Shown here one piece after another: positions 18,145-26,769 of a stretch of DNA of 64,000 nt. The stretch comes from Treponema sp. (GTDB lineage Bacteria; Spirochaetota; Spirochaetia; Treponematales; Breznakiellaceae). The stretch is from assembly GCA_009777995.1 (NCBI GenBank), contig WRKT01000005.1, positions 62,001 through 126,000 of the forward strand, in the 5' to 3' direction. The notes below the pieces were generated by a model. The model worked only from the letters and a program-made list of their open reading frames with translations, was not told the DNA's origin and searched no databases. Every line of letters begins with the position of its first letter. Position 1 is the first letter of the stretch. The translations under genes and the position numbers were made by a program.

Positions 18145-18938
18145 TAAAATATTCTCAACCCCTAGATCCGAGCTACTCAGAAAAAATATTGAAAAATAGA
18201 AAAAATGATACAACAGGTTTTTCTGAAGATAACATAAAAGCACAAGCAATAGGCAAAATGTTTGAAGATATTCTTAACAAGAATGGGAAACGAAAAATAA
18301 GTATAAGTTTACGCCTTCATTGGTTGTTAGATGACATTAAAAGGTTTTTCTATGATCTAAAATATTCTATTCGAAACCATTTTAAATGGCGAAAAACTAT
18401 CAGAGAAATACGTCCATGGGAAGGATTTGACGGACTTGTAAAAGTAATGATAACTCATTTAAATGACTATATTGAAACTGAAGAAAAATACGGACATTCT
18501 GAAGAAGAATACAAAAAGAATAAAATAGCTACAGCCGGAGAAACAGTTGAACTTTTAAGACGTATGAGCAATCCTGATGCTTACTACTATAATCTTCGGC
18601 AGGAGGTTAAATCTCGTTACCCTGAGTATAAAGGATTGGTTACAAAATATAATAACGGCGGTTCTGGCTTTAGCGGAGATTTTATAGCACAAGACAACGG
18701 CTGGGCAGGCAAGGAAAGCGGTTTAAATCCAAGGGCAGGATACTTTGAGTTTGTCAATGGAAGGTTTCAATTAGCCGAAAGCCCGGATAAAGATGAGACG
18801 GAAAGGTTACTTACCCAACTTGAGAAATACCACGAAGAATTAGCAAATGCCAATAAACAGGCTGAAGTTGACTCTGATCGAGATTTTGAACGCTTGGGGC
18901 AGCTACTTAAGGAGAACTTGTATTCATGGTGGGATTGA
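18141..18938 (+). CDS. Hypothetical protein, possibly phage-related
   Basis: A 265-residue soluble protein that I cannot assign. The middle part (residues 60-145) has Trp/Lys-rich helices with RKTIREIRPWEGFDG, then HLNDYIETEEKYGHSEEEYKK. This resembles small uncharacterised proteins of large phages, where a W..H..L...IE..G pattern recurs; that likeness is from memory and weak. The C-terminal third has a Gly/Asn-rich stretch and ends in a helical Glu-rich segment. The GTG start sits six bases after a strong -10 box; the next Met is at residue 39. Followed closely by a broken brnA. Confidence 0.5.
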   Translation: MLKYSQPLDPSYSEKILKNRKNDTTGFSEDNIKAQAIGKMFEDILNKNGKRKISISLRLHWLLDDIKRFFYDLKYSIRNHFKWRKTIREIRPWEGFDGLVKVMITHLNDYIETEEKYGHSEEEYKKNKIATAGETVELLRRMSNPDAYYYNLRQEVKSRYPEYKGLVTKYNNGGSGFSGDFIAQDNGWAGKESGLNPRAGYFEFVNGRFQLAESPDKDETERLLTQLEKYHEELANANKQAEVDSDRDFERLGQLLKENLYSWWD

Positions 18939-18945
18939 GAGTAAG

Positions 18946-19253
18946 ATGATAAGAAACATGATTTTAAGAGAGGTTATACTATTCCCATTACAAAGAAGAG
19001 ACTAGAAGAAATTAATGCTTTCAAGGTTACTGATTTTTCTGACGCTCCGATTTTAACGGAAGACCAGATGAAAGAATTCAAGCCTTCCCATTTGCGAAAT
19101 ATGGCTAACTATAAACCTATCAAGAAGACAGTAAATGTTAGGCTTGATGCTGATGTGATTGAATGGCTGCAGAGTACCGGGAAGGGGTATCAAACCCGAA
19201 TGAATGCAATTTTGCGGGAGGCAATGCTTCATTCGGAGGAGACTGTCAACTAA
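18946..19253 (+). pseudogene. brnA: BrnA-type antitoxin, probably frameshifted
   Basis: The C-terminal part from the ATG at 19068 reads KPIKKTVNVRLDADVIEWLQ and then KGYQTRMNAILREAM, the ribbon-helix-helix core of BrnA antitoxins. The same frame is open upstream to 18945 and encodes KHDFKRGYTIPITKKRLEEI, which also fits BrnA, but has no ATG, GTG or TTG. An ATG at 18946 would give the expected MIRKHDF start if one base were added in the run AAGAAAC, so a 1-nt deletion is likely. The 61-residue remainder could still be translated from 19068. No BrnT toxin is adjacent. Confidence 0.65.
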
Positions 19254-19268
19254 TATCTATGCTTGTAC

Positions 19269-19352
19269 ATAAAGAATGATGTTATTCTCCGATTTGTTCA
19301 TTTTAATCTAACCTTTACAAACATTTCGTAATGTAATATATTTTACAAGTGC
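19269..19352. repeat. Divergent promoter repeat, copy 2
   Basis: Second copy of the 84-bp segment. Leftward it begins a 14-codon RhuM stub (19301-19257, MNKSENNIILY then stop). Rightward it keeps TTTACA-17-TATATT and, six bases on, GTG, here opening only 24 codons. The flanking 19353-19500 holds no gene I can support. Confidence 0.8.
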
Positions 19353-19502
19353 ATTGCACAAGTGGTATGGGTAACCAGCGAGGGTCAGCCACTATAATCC
19401 CCTTATACTTGGCAGTTGTGTAAGATTGAACTGCCATTTGAAATTCACAAGCAAAATTAACTCTGAAGCAAAAAAATTTTCCTTATTATTATTCATATTT
19501 TC

Positions 19503-20210
19503 TCATTTTGAAGTTGATTTCTCTCTATAATATTCATCAACAATAAACTCAGCATTTTCTGCCCATAATAAAGATGCAGGATTTCGCAAAGATTTATATA
19601 GTCTGGAAACAGTAAAAATAGAATAAGCAGAATCAAAAGTAATTTTTTCTTTTTCAGCGATAATGCTTACAATTTGTTCTGTCTTCTGAACTAATAAAAA
19701 GCTTATTTCTTGACCATTATACATTATTTTATTAAAAGGTGTCTTCCTCTTTTCTCTCAGTTTTAATAATGAAACAGCTTTTTTAGTGTGAAGAGAGACT
19801 TGATCATTAGCCTTACTATACATTAATCTTTGCATTGCCTCTGATCTTGTATAAATACCATCAAGAAAACCGGTTATAGTTAGAACGATTTTGTCATTAG
19901 CGACAGGCCCTTGAATAAAATCAAAATTGTGCTGAATACCTCCGGTACTTCTATTCAATAAAATAAAATCAAACCATTCATCAGAAATATTTGTGAATTG
20001 TTTTGATATTAAATCCTTAGAAGGTACAAAATAAAATTCGTATAGAAATATACCATCACCACCAAAACGATTAAACATGTTAAAGCCCCAATGCAAGGCT
20101 TGTTCCTTGATAGTTGTAGTATAAAAACCTTTGCCAAAGTCTCGCCTGTCTTTCGATTTTTATAAATCAACATAATCAAACTCAATATTTGAACCATGAA
20201 AAAGTATCAT
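19503..20210 (-). pseudogene. DUF3990-DUF3791 fusion interrupted by one stop codon
   Basis: Read from the ATG at 20210, the frame begins MILFHGSNIEFDYVDL, meets a TAA at 20162-20160 and continues KSKDRRDFGKGFYTTTIKEQA. The normal family sequence here is DLSKSK, so a single base change made the stop. The rest (197 residues from 20096) is intact: EWFDFILLNR, IQGPVANDK, DQVSLHTKKA are DUF3990 marks (an ADP-ribosyltransferase-like fold), and residues from about 125 on resemble DUF3791. It overlaps the upstream DUF3791 gene by 4 bp. Proposed role of the pair as a toxin-antitoxin module is inference. Confidence 0.7.
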
Positions 20211-20422
20211 GCTTTTTTCCTTTTAAGAATATCTTCAGCAAATGCTACACATTCATATATATCTTGAGTATGAAGTGTTTCGTAGCACTGCCTAATTGCT
20301 TCTGTTACCCCGTGCTCTACAAAAAGATTTATGGTTTCATGTGCAGGTATTCCTTGTCGTCTAGAATATTCTTCTACTGCGAAAACGACTAGCAGATTTT
20401 CTTCATGTTGTTTATCTGTCAT
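20207..20422 (-). CDS. DUF3791 protein
   Basis: A 71-residue helical protein with the DUF3791 pattern VFAVEEYSRRQGIPAHETINLF, then HGVTEAIRQCYETLHTQ. Genes of this family regularly stand next to DUF3990 genes, and here the ATGA overlap with the broken DUF3990 gene shows they formed one operon. I infer that it is the small, antitoxin-like partner. Function has not been shown to my knowledge. Confidence 0.75.
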   Translation of the reverse strand: MTDKQHEENLLVVFAVEEYSRRQGIPAHETINLFVEHGVTEAIRQCYETLHTQDIYECVAFAEDILKRKKA

Positions 20423-20489
20423 ATCTTCTCCTTCTCTATCATCGAGAAACTATTGTTTCTTGCATCTGTTAAAAAATACCGAACATCTT

Positions 20490-20792
20490 TTAATTTTTTC
20501 CATTTTTACTACCTAATATTCTATTATCACTTAGTAATCCGTATACATAGCTTGAACCTTGTATTTCACTTGATATTACACCAGGACCTGGAATTGGCCA
20601 ATACGATAAAGCTTTTTCTATATCTGATTTTGGAATTTTTCTATTTATTTCTTTATCATTTCTAATAGGAATTAAAATATTATTTTCAATTCTATATGAA
20701 AATGGATAACATCTTACAGTATAAAATATTTCTCCTTCAAATTTAATTAACCTTTTCCAGATAATTTCTATACACACGATATTATCCCTCAA
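20490..20792 (-). CDS. Small protein of unknown function, partner of a RelB-like antitoxin
   Basis: A 100-residue protein translated from a start overlapping the antitoxin stop by 4 bp. It does not look like RelE, YafQ or a PIN toxin. Visible features are an aromatic, beta-rich N-terminal half (TVRCYPFSYRIENNILIPIRN) and a C-terminal PIPGPGVISSEIQGSSYVYGLL segment, a pattern I associate only with uncharacterised small proteins. Its place would be that of the toxin in a type II pair. Function is unknown. Confidence 0.55.
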   Translation of the reverse strand: MRDNIVCIEIIWKRLIKFEGEIFYTVRCYPFSYRIENNILIPIRNDKEINRKIPKSDIEKALSYWPIPGPGVISSEIQGSSYVYGLLSDNRILGSKNGKN

Positions 20793-21049
20793 TATTTATA
20801 CTCTTTCATATCTTCCAGAGGTGCATTAAAATCATCAGCCATCCAAATTTTTCCTTTCATACAACCTGGTTTTGGCACCTTTTTTGCGGACTCCGAGGCA
20901 ATTGCGAATGGAATACTGCGTAAATATATCACTTGACGTAAAAAAATGTTAATTGCGGTGGTCATATCCATGCCCAAGGACGAGAATACATCTTGGGCTT
21001 CCTTTTTTATATCATTATCAACTCTGATATTGATGTATGAAATAGACAC
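20789..21049 (-). CDS. RelB/DinJ-type antitoxin
   Basis: An 86-residue ribbon-helix-helix protein: SYINIRVDNDIKKEA (the DNA-binding strand), FSSLGMDMTTAINIFLRQ (two helices, typical RelB/DinJ) and a toxin-binding tail ending GCMKGKIWMADDFNAPLED. That tail is more often seen in antitoxins of PIN-domain toxins, so the protein combines two antitoxin traditions. GTG is chosen as the start because GGAGG lies six bases before it; an upstream ATG would add nine residues with no ribosome site. It should repress its own operon. Confidence 0.75.
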   Translation of the reverse strand: MSISYINIRVDNDIKKEAQDVFSSLGMDMTTAINIFLRQVIYLRSIPFAIASESAKKVPKPGCMKGKIWMADDFNAPLEDMKEYKY

Positions 21050-21101
21050 ATTTTGCCTCCAATAATAAAGTAACATGCTGCAAGCATGGTGTCAACATAG
21101 T

Positions 21102-22862
21102 TTACAATAACATTTCTTTCAATTGTTTTCTTAATATTTCTTTTCTGAAATTATAGAATTCTTCAAAATCTTTTAGTTTTAAACTGATTTCTATTGGTAA
21201 ATTTAATGCTTTTCTAAATTCTGTCTCTGTCGGTGCACCGCTTGAATCTAACCATTCATTTAATTTCTTTTTTGACTTAGCTTGATTTGGCTTTCCTTTT
21301 AATAATTGAAGATTTGGTAATTTATTTTTCATTTTTCCCCATTTTATCCAATCTGTATCAGAAATTCCATATGGTTTATTATTAAAACTATCAAATAAAC
21401 TGGATGCGTGTATATGATCTTGATGATATTCTGTCCCATCTCTGCTATGGAAAATATTATTGTTTCCCATTAAGAAAAGAGTAAGCTGTGTAGTAAATGA
21501 TTTATCATTATCAAGAATCTGATCCAGTCTATCATCACCTATTTTGAAATCAATTATTTTATTTTCTATATCTTCGATACTAATTATAAATTCAGAATTT
21601 ATAATTAATCTTTTTAAATCAACTAATAATGAATTTGTCCTTCTAGAAAAAATGTTTAATATAAGAGAGCGAAATATGTATTTTTTCATATCATGTTCAT
21701 TCTTAATTTGACAATCGTTATTATACACAGAATAAATTATTGGAATAATAGAAATATATGAGCTTACTTCTCTATCACTTGTAATGCCACAATTCGATGA
21801 AAGAAAAAATATCGTTGTATTAATAGAACTCACAATTTTATCCCAATTATTTCGTAATTGCTGAACAATTTCGTTGTTAATTATTGTTTTTTGAATATCT
21901 CTATTTTGCCCGTATAATACTAACGCAAGTCTAACAATAAAATCTTTTGTGAATTTAAATTTATTGCTATTTAAACTTGTCAGGTATTCTCCTATTTTAT
22001 CTTTTGCTTCTGACCATCTTGATTCAATAGTAGAAAAAACTAAATCTGATTTTGAAAGCTGAGTTCCTCCTCTATTAAAGCGAATGAATATTTCTAATGC
22101 TTCATCTAATTCACATTCAGATAATTCAGCTACATTCATTAATTTTTCATCAAATATCCTTTTCGCTAATAATAATAAATTTTTCCTTGCAGTTTCACTA
22201 ATTGAATTTTCAATGAAAGATAATACATTATTAATTTCTTTTTCTCTATTGTTTACATCTTTAAGTTTCAGTATATCTCTAACTTTAAACCATCTTTTTT
22301 TATTAGGGTTACTTGGTAATAATTGAAAATCAAATGTATAAGCAAGATTATCTTTTATCGCTTCATCTTCATCTTCATCACCTTCAATAAACCCTTCATC
22401 ATCAAAAAATTCAGAACCTGAACCTAAATCTAAATACAATTCTAATAGAGTCCAATCACTCGTTGATTTTTTATATTTTTCCTTTAATTTTGCTTGACCA
22501 ATCAAAGTTATATAAAGAGATGTTAATCTTTGTTGCCCATCTAGAATAGCAATAGTATTTTTATTTAATATATTGGAATCTATTTTTGAGCTAGTTGTTT
22601 GATTTTTAGTTTTACCTTGAAAATTAAAATACACTTCTTTCAAAAATTGATAAAAATAAGTATTTTGTGAAAAATCAAAATCTTCAATATTCCAGAATAA
22701 AAATGTTGAAATTGGATAACCTAACATAATAGAATCATATAATGCAACAACTTGCTGTTTAGTCCATACAAAATCCCGTTGAATTGATGGTAAAATAATA
22801 TTATTATGATGGATTCCCTCAATTACATCATAAATATTATACTCTTCAGATTTTGTTTTCAT
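21102..22862 (-). CDS. DUF262/DUF1524 (GmrSD-like) protein
   Basis: A 586-residue protein with the N-terminal DUF262 signature: LPSIQRDFVWTKQQVVALYDS, GYPISTFLFW and the ParB-like nuclease/NTPase motif ILDGQQRLTSLY near residue 107. The C-terminal part carries an HNH-like segment, YHQDHIHAS near residue 480, then LPNLQLLKGKPNQAKS, as in DUF1524. In GmrSD such fused domains make a type IV restriction enzyme against modified phage DNA. Here it is a single gene next to a type I system. The gene is very AT-rich compared with the core genes, pointing to transfer. The substrate is unknown. Confidence 0.75.
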   Translation of the reverse strand: MKTKSEEYNIYDVIEGIHHNNIILPSIQRDFVWTKQQVVALYDSIMLGYPISTFLFWNIEDFDFSQNTYFYQFLKEVYFNFQGKTKNQTTSSKIDSNILNKNTIAILDGQQRLTSLYITLIGQAKLKEKYKKSTSDWTLLELYLDLGSGSEFFDDEGFIEGDEDEDEAIKDNLAYTFDFQLLPSNPNKKRWFKVRDILKLKDVNNREKEINNVLSFIENSISETARKNLLLLAKRIFDEKLMNVAELSECELDEALEIFIRFNRGGTQLSKSDLVFSTIESRWSEAKDKIGEYLTSLNSNKFKFTKDFIVRLALVLYGQNRDIQKTIINNEIVQQLRNNWDKIVSSINTTIFFLSSNCGITSDREVSSYISIIPIIYSVYNNDCQIKNEHDMKKYIFRSLILNIFSRRTNSLLVDLKRLIINSEFIISIEDIENKIIDFKIGDDRLDQILDNDKSFTTQLTLFLMGNNNIFHSRDGTEYHQDHIHASSLFDSFNNKPYGISDTDWIKWGKMKNKLPNLQLLKGKPNQAKSKKKLNEWLDSSGAPTETEFRKALNLPIEISLKLKDFEEFYNFRKEILRKQLKEMLL

Positions 22863-22986
22863 TAAAACCTCTTAAAATTATATTACATTTTATAATCTAA
22901 TTTGTCAATATCTATTATATTAAAATAATGATATACTTCATATAAACTCCTTATCAGAAATTATGTACCTCACAAAGACCTGTACA

Positions 22987-23685
22987 TCACTCCATATAAT
23001 CAAGCGTCTGTCCATTCAACGTGACCCTAATCTCTCTCCACATCGGCATATATTTATCCATAAAAGAAATAAACCGTTCGTTGTGATGTTTCTCTATAAA
23101 GTGGATAAGCTCATGTAGTATTACATACTCAAGACACTCAGGAGTTTTTTTTGCAAGCTGTAGATTAAGCCATATTTTCTTTGTTGCTGTGTTACATGTA
23201 CCCCAACGAGTAGTCATATATTTAGTTTGCCAGTCTCTACATTTTAACCCTGTTATTTTTTCCCATTTCGGCAAAACGCGCGTAATTTCCGATTTTAAAT
23301 GCTCTCGATACCATTCGCGAACAAAGTTTTCTCGTTGCTCTGAGGTGCTCCTCTTACGGACAGTTAAAATTGCATTATTTCCGGTCAGTACAATTGAATT
23401 TCTATTTCCATTTTCAATTAACAAATAGTACTGCTTACCCCATAGAAATAAAGTTTCACCGGATATAAATTCTCTTTCTGATTGGCGCTGCTGGGAGTCA
23501 AATCTATTAATCTGTTTCTTTATCCAACTTATCTTTGTGCGGGCAAATCGCTCTATTGCGCCATCACTCATTGTAAGGGGTGCAGAAACCGTTACATTCC
23601 CATTTGGTGGTTTGACATAGAGATGCATGTTCTTAATATCTTTCTTGCAAACTTTAATTTCTATGCCGGAAATAACAAGATTCAA
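22987..23685 (-). CDS. YgjP/SprT-like zinc metallopeptidase (DUF45)
   Basis: A 232-residue protein of the M48-like YgjP family. The active-site helix HELIHFIEKHHNERF (near residue 190) gives the HExxH zinc motif and a second His; NLQLAKKTPECLEYV before it and MTTRWGTCNTATKKI are also typical. No signal peptide, so it acts in the cytoplasm. Its ATG follows the hsdR stop directly, so it is the last gene of the restriction operon. Such peptidases are often encoded beside hsdR, possibly to control the restriction enzyme; that role is inferred. Confidence 0.8.
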   Translation of the reverse strand: MNLVISGIEIKVCKKDIKNMHLYVKPPNGNVTVSAPLTMSDGAIERFARTKISWIKKQINRFDSQQRQSEREFISGETLFLWGKQYYLLIENGNRNSIVLTGNNAILTVRKRSTSEQRENFVREWYREHLKSEITRVLPKWEKITGLKCRDWQTKYMTTRWGTCNTATKKIWLNLQLAKKTPECLEYVILHELIHFIEKHHNERFISFMDKYMPMWREIRVTLNGQTLDYME

Positions 23686-26600
23686 TTAATATTCCTTCTG
23701 CGCTGATGCAATATTGTAAACCCTCTCAACTTCGTCATGGTTTTTAAGGATATCATACAATGCCTTCTTTATTTTCTTCTCTTTAAACGTATTATGACGA
23801 AAACCGTCTAGTTTACTTTCACGAACGGCATTATCAAGAGCAATGGCCAATGATACATTTTCGCCGCAATTATCATAAAATGCCCGTAATACTTCGCTGT
23901 GCCGTATGGTTTCAGGGTAATCAGGATTATTCTCCGGATTTTCTGATTTTTTAACGAGTTCGATATACTTCTGTAATAGAGCTTCATATGCAGTAGCACC
24001 TTCACGGCGTGCCTTGATTAACTCATCTAAAATCGCTGACATTCTTTCATAATACTTTGGATTTATAAGTATCTTTTCAACAATTTTTTTCCTGATATTG
24101 TTTTCAATTACTTCGGCAGCAGCTTCCTTGTTTTTGCCGTCAAGTTTCTCACCTTGTGCAATAATAAAATCCAGCAAAGTGAAATTATCAAACTCTCCTA
24201 GTTTCCGGCTATCTTCAGCCTTAATGTAATTATCAATCAGACGGCGCATGTCGGCTTCATGAGACTTTAAGTCAATAAAATCACCGCTTGCCCTTCCTAT
24301 TGTATCCTTTATTCCAATATAGAAATCAAATAGCTTATCAATGTCTGTTTGTTCAGAAAGAGTATAACCTGCATCTGTCATTTGACCTTTAATTTCTGTG
24401 TAAGCACGAATCAAGCGATTAACTAATTTATAGAGCTTTTCACGACTGCGGGAACATGCCTCGTCATCTATTCCGCCAATACCATCTTCTCCGCAAAAGT
24501 AATGAATATAGTCAATCTCCGCTTTTGGGTGCTTCACCCCTCCACAGAGGTCATCAAGTTCTTCAAGGGTTAAATCAAGGAATTTGCGAGCTTCACTAAG
24601 GCGATCTTTTATTAAGCCTTCGATGTCTTCTTTTGCATACCCTTCGAAAGCCCCTGAGGTGTACTTATTCAAAGCATCTGTCAAGTCACCAAATAATTGC
24701 TTATAGTCCACAATGTAACCAAAGTCCTTTTCTTCGCCATCAAGGCGGTTAACACGGCAAATTGCCTGGAAAAGACCGTGATCATGCATTGATTTGTCTA
24801 TGTAAAGATATGTACATGGCGGAGCGTCGAAGCCTGTCAGTAGTTTATCAACAACAATCAGAAGGTTCATTTGAGCCGGTTCTTCAATGAATTTTCGCTT
24901 TGCTTCGGTTTCGAAGTCATCAACACTTTGATCTCCCAGCATCTTTTTGTAAACATCATACTTATAGAATTCTTCAGCATCTTCTGCCTCTGTACGAAGA
25001 TTGGCTTCCAGCGGTACAAAGGATGTAATTACAGCGCATTTATTAAATCCTCTGAACAAGAATATTTCATAGTACTTACAAGCAGAATATATTGAATCGG
25101 CTATAAGAAGAGCGTTTCCATTACCGTTTGCAAGCCGTCCTTTTACATCAAAGTCGCTAATAATATCCTCGGCTATCACTTCAAGGCGTTTGCGAGAGCT
25201 ATATACCTTTTGCATATTAGCCCATTTTGTTTTTAATTTCGCTTTTGCTGCATCATTTAAACCGAGTGTCTTTGTATCAAAATATTCATCTATCTTATCT
25301 TTCGAAGTGATGGTTTGATCAATATCCCGGGCCTCATAACGCAGATCCAGCACTATACCGTCTGCAACTCCTTCATCATATTTATAGGTATGGATATATC
25401 CCCCGAACACTTCTATACTTGTTGCCTTGTCTTTTATGAGAAGTGGCGTACCTGTAAAACCGATAAAAATTGCATTTGGCAAAATTGCTTTCATTGCCTT
25501 GTGCAGCTTACCACTTTGCGTACGGTGGCACTCGTCTACAAATACAACAAAGTCACCTTTTGTCACAAAATCCTTTGGCAATAACTTTTTTAATTCCTTG
25601 ATATATTTATCATAATCAAGCTCAGACACTTCCCCTCGATTACCAAATTTATGAATTAACGAGCAAATAATCCTGTTTTGATATGTATCCAGTTTTTCGA
25701 TTAAATCAGCACAAGACTTCGTGCGAATGATTTTTTCATCAACACCTTTGTAAACCTTTTCTATTTGATCATCTAACTCCTCGCGGTCGGTAACGATTAA
25801 TACACGGGCATTGGAGTTATTTGCTAATATCCATTTGGACAGCCACACCATAGTCAGAGTCTTCCCACTACCCTGAGTATGCCATATTATACCACCCTGC
25901 TTCTTATTAATTCGCAGTTGTGCCTTCTTTATACCAAAAACCTGATTATAACGAGCTACCTTTTTTTCGCCTTTATCAAAAATCATAAAATTATGGATTA
26001 GATCGAGAAAACGCGGTTTGTAAAACATGCTGTAAATTTGCCATTTTAGTTTATCAGGAAATTGATTGCATTTTTCTATAATATCCAGAGATACATCGTC
26101 TAGAGGTTGTGCACTTGTATTGTCAGTATTATTCTTCCACTCCATGTAGTACTTTTCTTTTGTTTCGATAGTGCCATAGCGTAAACCTTCGCTGTTATTA
26201 CCTGCCATTACAAACTGTATAGTTGTGAAAAAAGGCATGTTAAAATGTTCACTTTGATTTGAAAGATTCTGACGTATACCTGTTGATACAGACACGGTAG
26301 ATTTCTTAAGCTCTATAACCGCAATGGCAATACCATTTATGTAAACAACAAGATCGGGACGTCTTTCACTTTTTTCTTTAATTGTTACCTCTTCGGCAAT
26401 GGCAAACTCATTGTTTTGAGAATGCTCCCAGTCGATTAAGTAAACTGTTTTATCGGGCTCTCCCAGGTTTTCTTTGACTTTTGCGCCATATTTTAAGATC
26501 GTATATACATCCTGATTTGCCTTATACAAGCCCTGCTGCAGATTGCTTGCTGTGCCCATAAGTTCTTCAACAGCTTTTGCTGATAGGCTTGCACTATGCC

Positions 26601-26769
26601 CGCCGCCTTTTCTTGAAGTAAGCCAATCTATCAGTTTTTCAGGAATAATATTTTTATTTAATTGATCCTGCAAATTACCATAATACTTGTAAGCTAGTAT
26701 TTCTTGATCCTGAAAAAACTGTACCACCTGGTTTTGAATTACCCGTTCAATTTCGTTAATTTTAGGCAT
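23686..26769 (-). CDS. hsdR: Type I restriction enzyme R subunit
   Basis: The motor and nuclease subunit, about 1,027 residues. The N-terminal PD-(D/E)XK nuclease has RRPDLVVYINGIAIAVIELK near residue 145-165. Helicase motifs follow: Walker A TQGSGKTLTM, Walker B VDECHRTQ, motif III FTGTPL, and the later KLLTGFDAP and AICRVNRL elements. With HsdM and HsdS it cuts unmethylated DNA far from the recognition site. The start at 26769 (MPKINEIE) is preferred over one three codons earlier because AAGGAAG lies nine bases before it. It overlaps rhuM by 8 bp. The frame is intact. Confidence 0.95.
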   Translation of the reverse strand: MPKINEIERVIQNQVVQFFQDQEILAYKYYGNLQDQLNKNIIPEKLIDWLTSRKGGGHSASLSAKAVEELMGTASNLQQGLYKANQDVYTILKYGAKVKENLGEPDKTVYLIDWEHSQNNEFAIAEEVTIKEKSERRPDLVVYINGIAIAVIELKKSTVSVSTGIRQNLSNQSEHFNMPFFTTIQFVMAGNNSEGLRYGTIETKEKYYMEWKNNTDNTSAQPLDDVSLDIIEKCNQFPDKLKWQIYSMFYKPRFLDLIHNFMIFDKGEKKVARYNQVFGIKKAQLRINKKQGGIIWHTQGSGKTLTMVWLSKWILANNSNARVLIVTDREELDDQIEKVYKGVDEKIIRTKSCADLIEKLDTYQNRIICSLIHKFGNRGEVSELDYDKYIKELKKLLPKDFVTKGDFVVFVDECHRTQSGKLHKAMKAILPNAIFIGFTGTPLLIKDKATSIEVFGGYIHTYKYDEGVADGIVLDLRYEARDIDQTITSKDKIDEYFDTKTLGLNDAAKAKLKTKWANMQKVYSSRKRLEVIAEDIISDFDVKGRLANGNGNALLIADSIYSACKYYEIFLFRGFNKCAVITSFVPLEANLRTEAEDAEEFYKYDVYKKMLGDQSVDDFETEAKRKFIEEPAQMNLLIVVDKLLTGFDAPPCTYLYIDKSMHDHGLFQAICRVNRLDGEEKDFGYIVDYKQLFGDLTDALNKYTSGAFEGYAKEDIEGLIKDRLSEARKFLDLTLEELDDLCGGVKHPKAEIDYIHYFCGEDGIGGIDDEACSRSREKLYKLVNRLIRAYTEIKGQMTDAGYTLSEQTDIDKLFDFYIGIKDTIGRASGDFIDLKSHEADMRRLIDNYIKAEDSRKLGEFDNFTLLDFIIAQGEKLDGKNKEAAAEVIENNIRKKIVEKILINPKYYERMSAILDELIKARREGATAYEALLQKYIELVKKSENPENNPDYPETIRHSEVLRAFYDNCGENVSLAIALDNAVRESKLDGFRHNTFKEKKIKKALYDILKNHDEVERVYNIASAQKEY

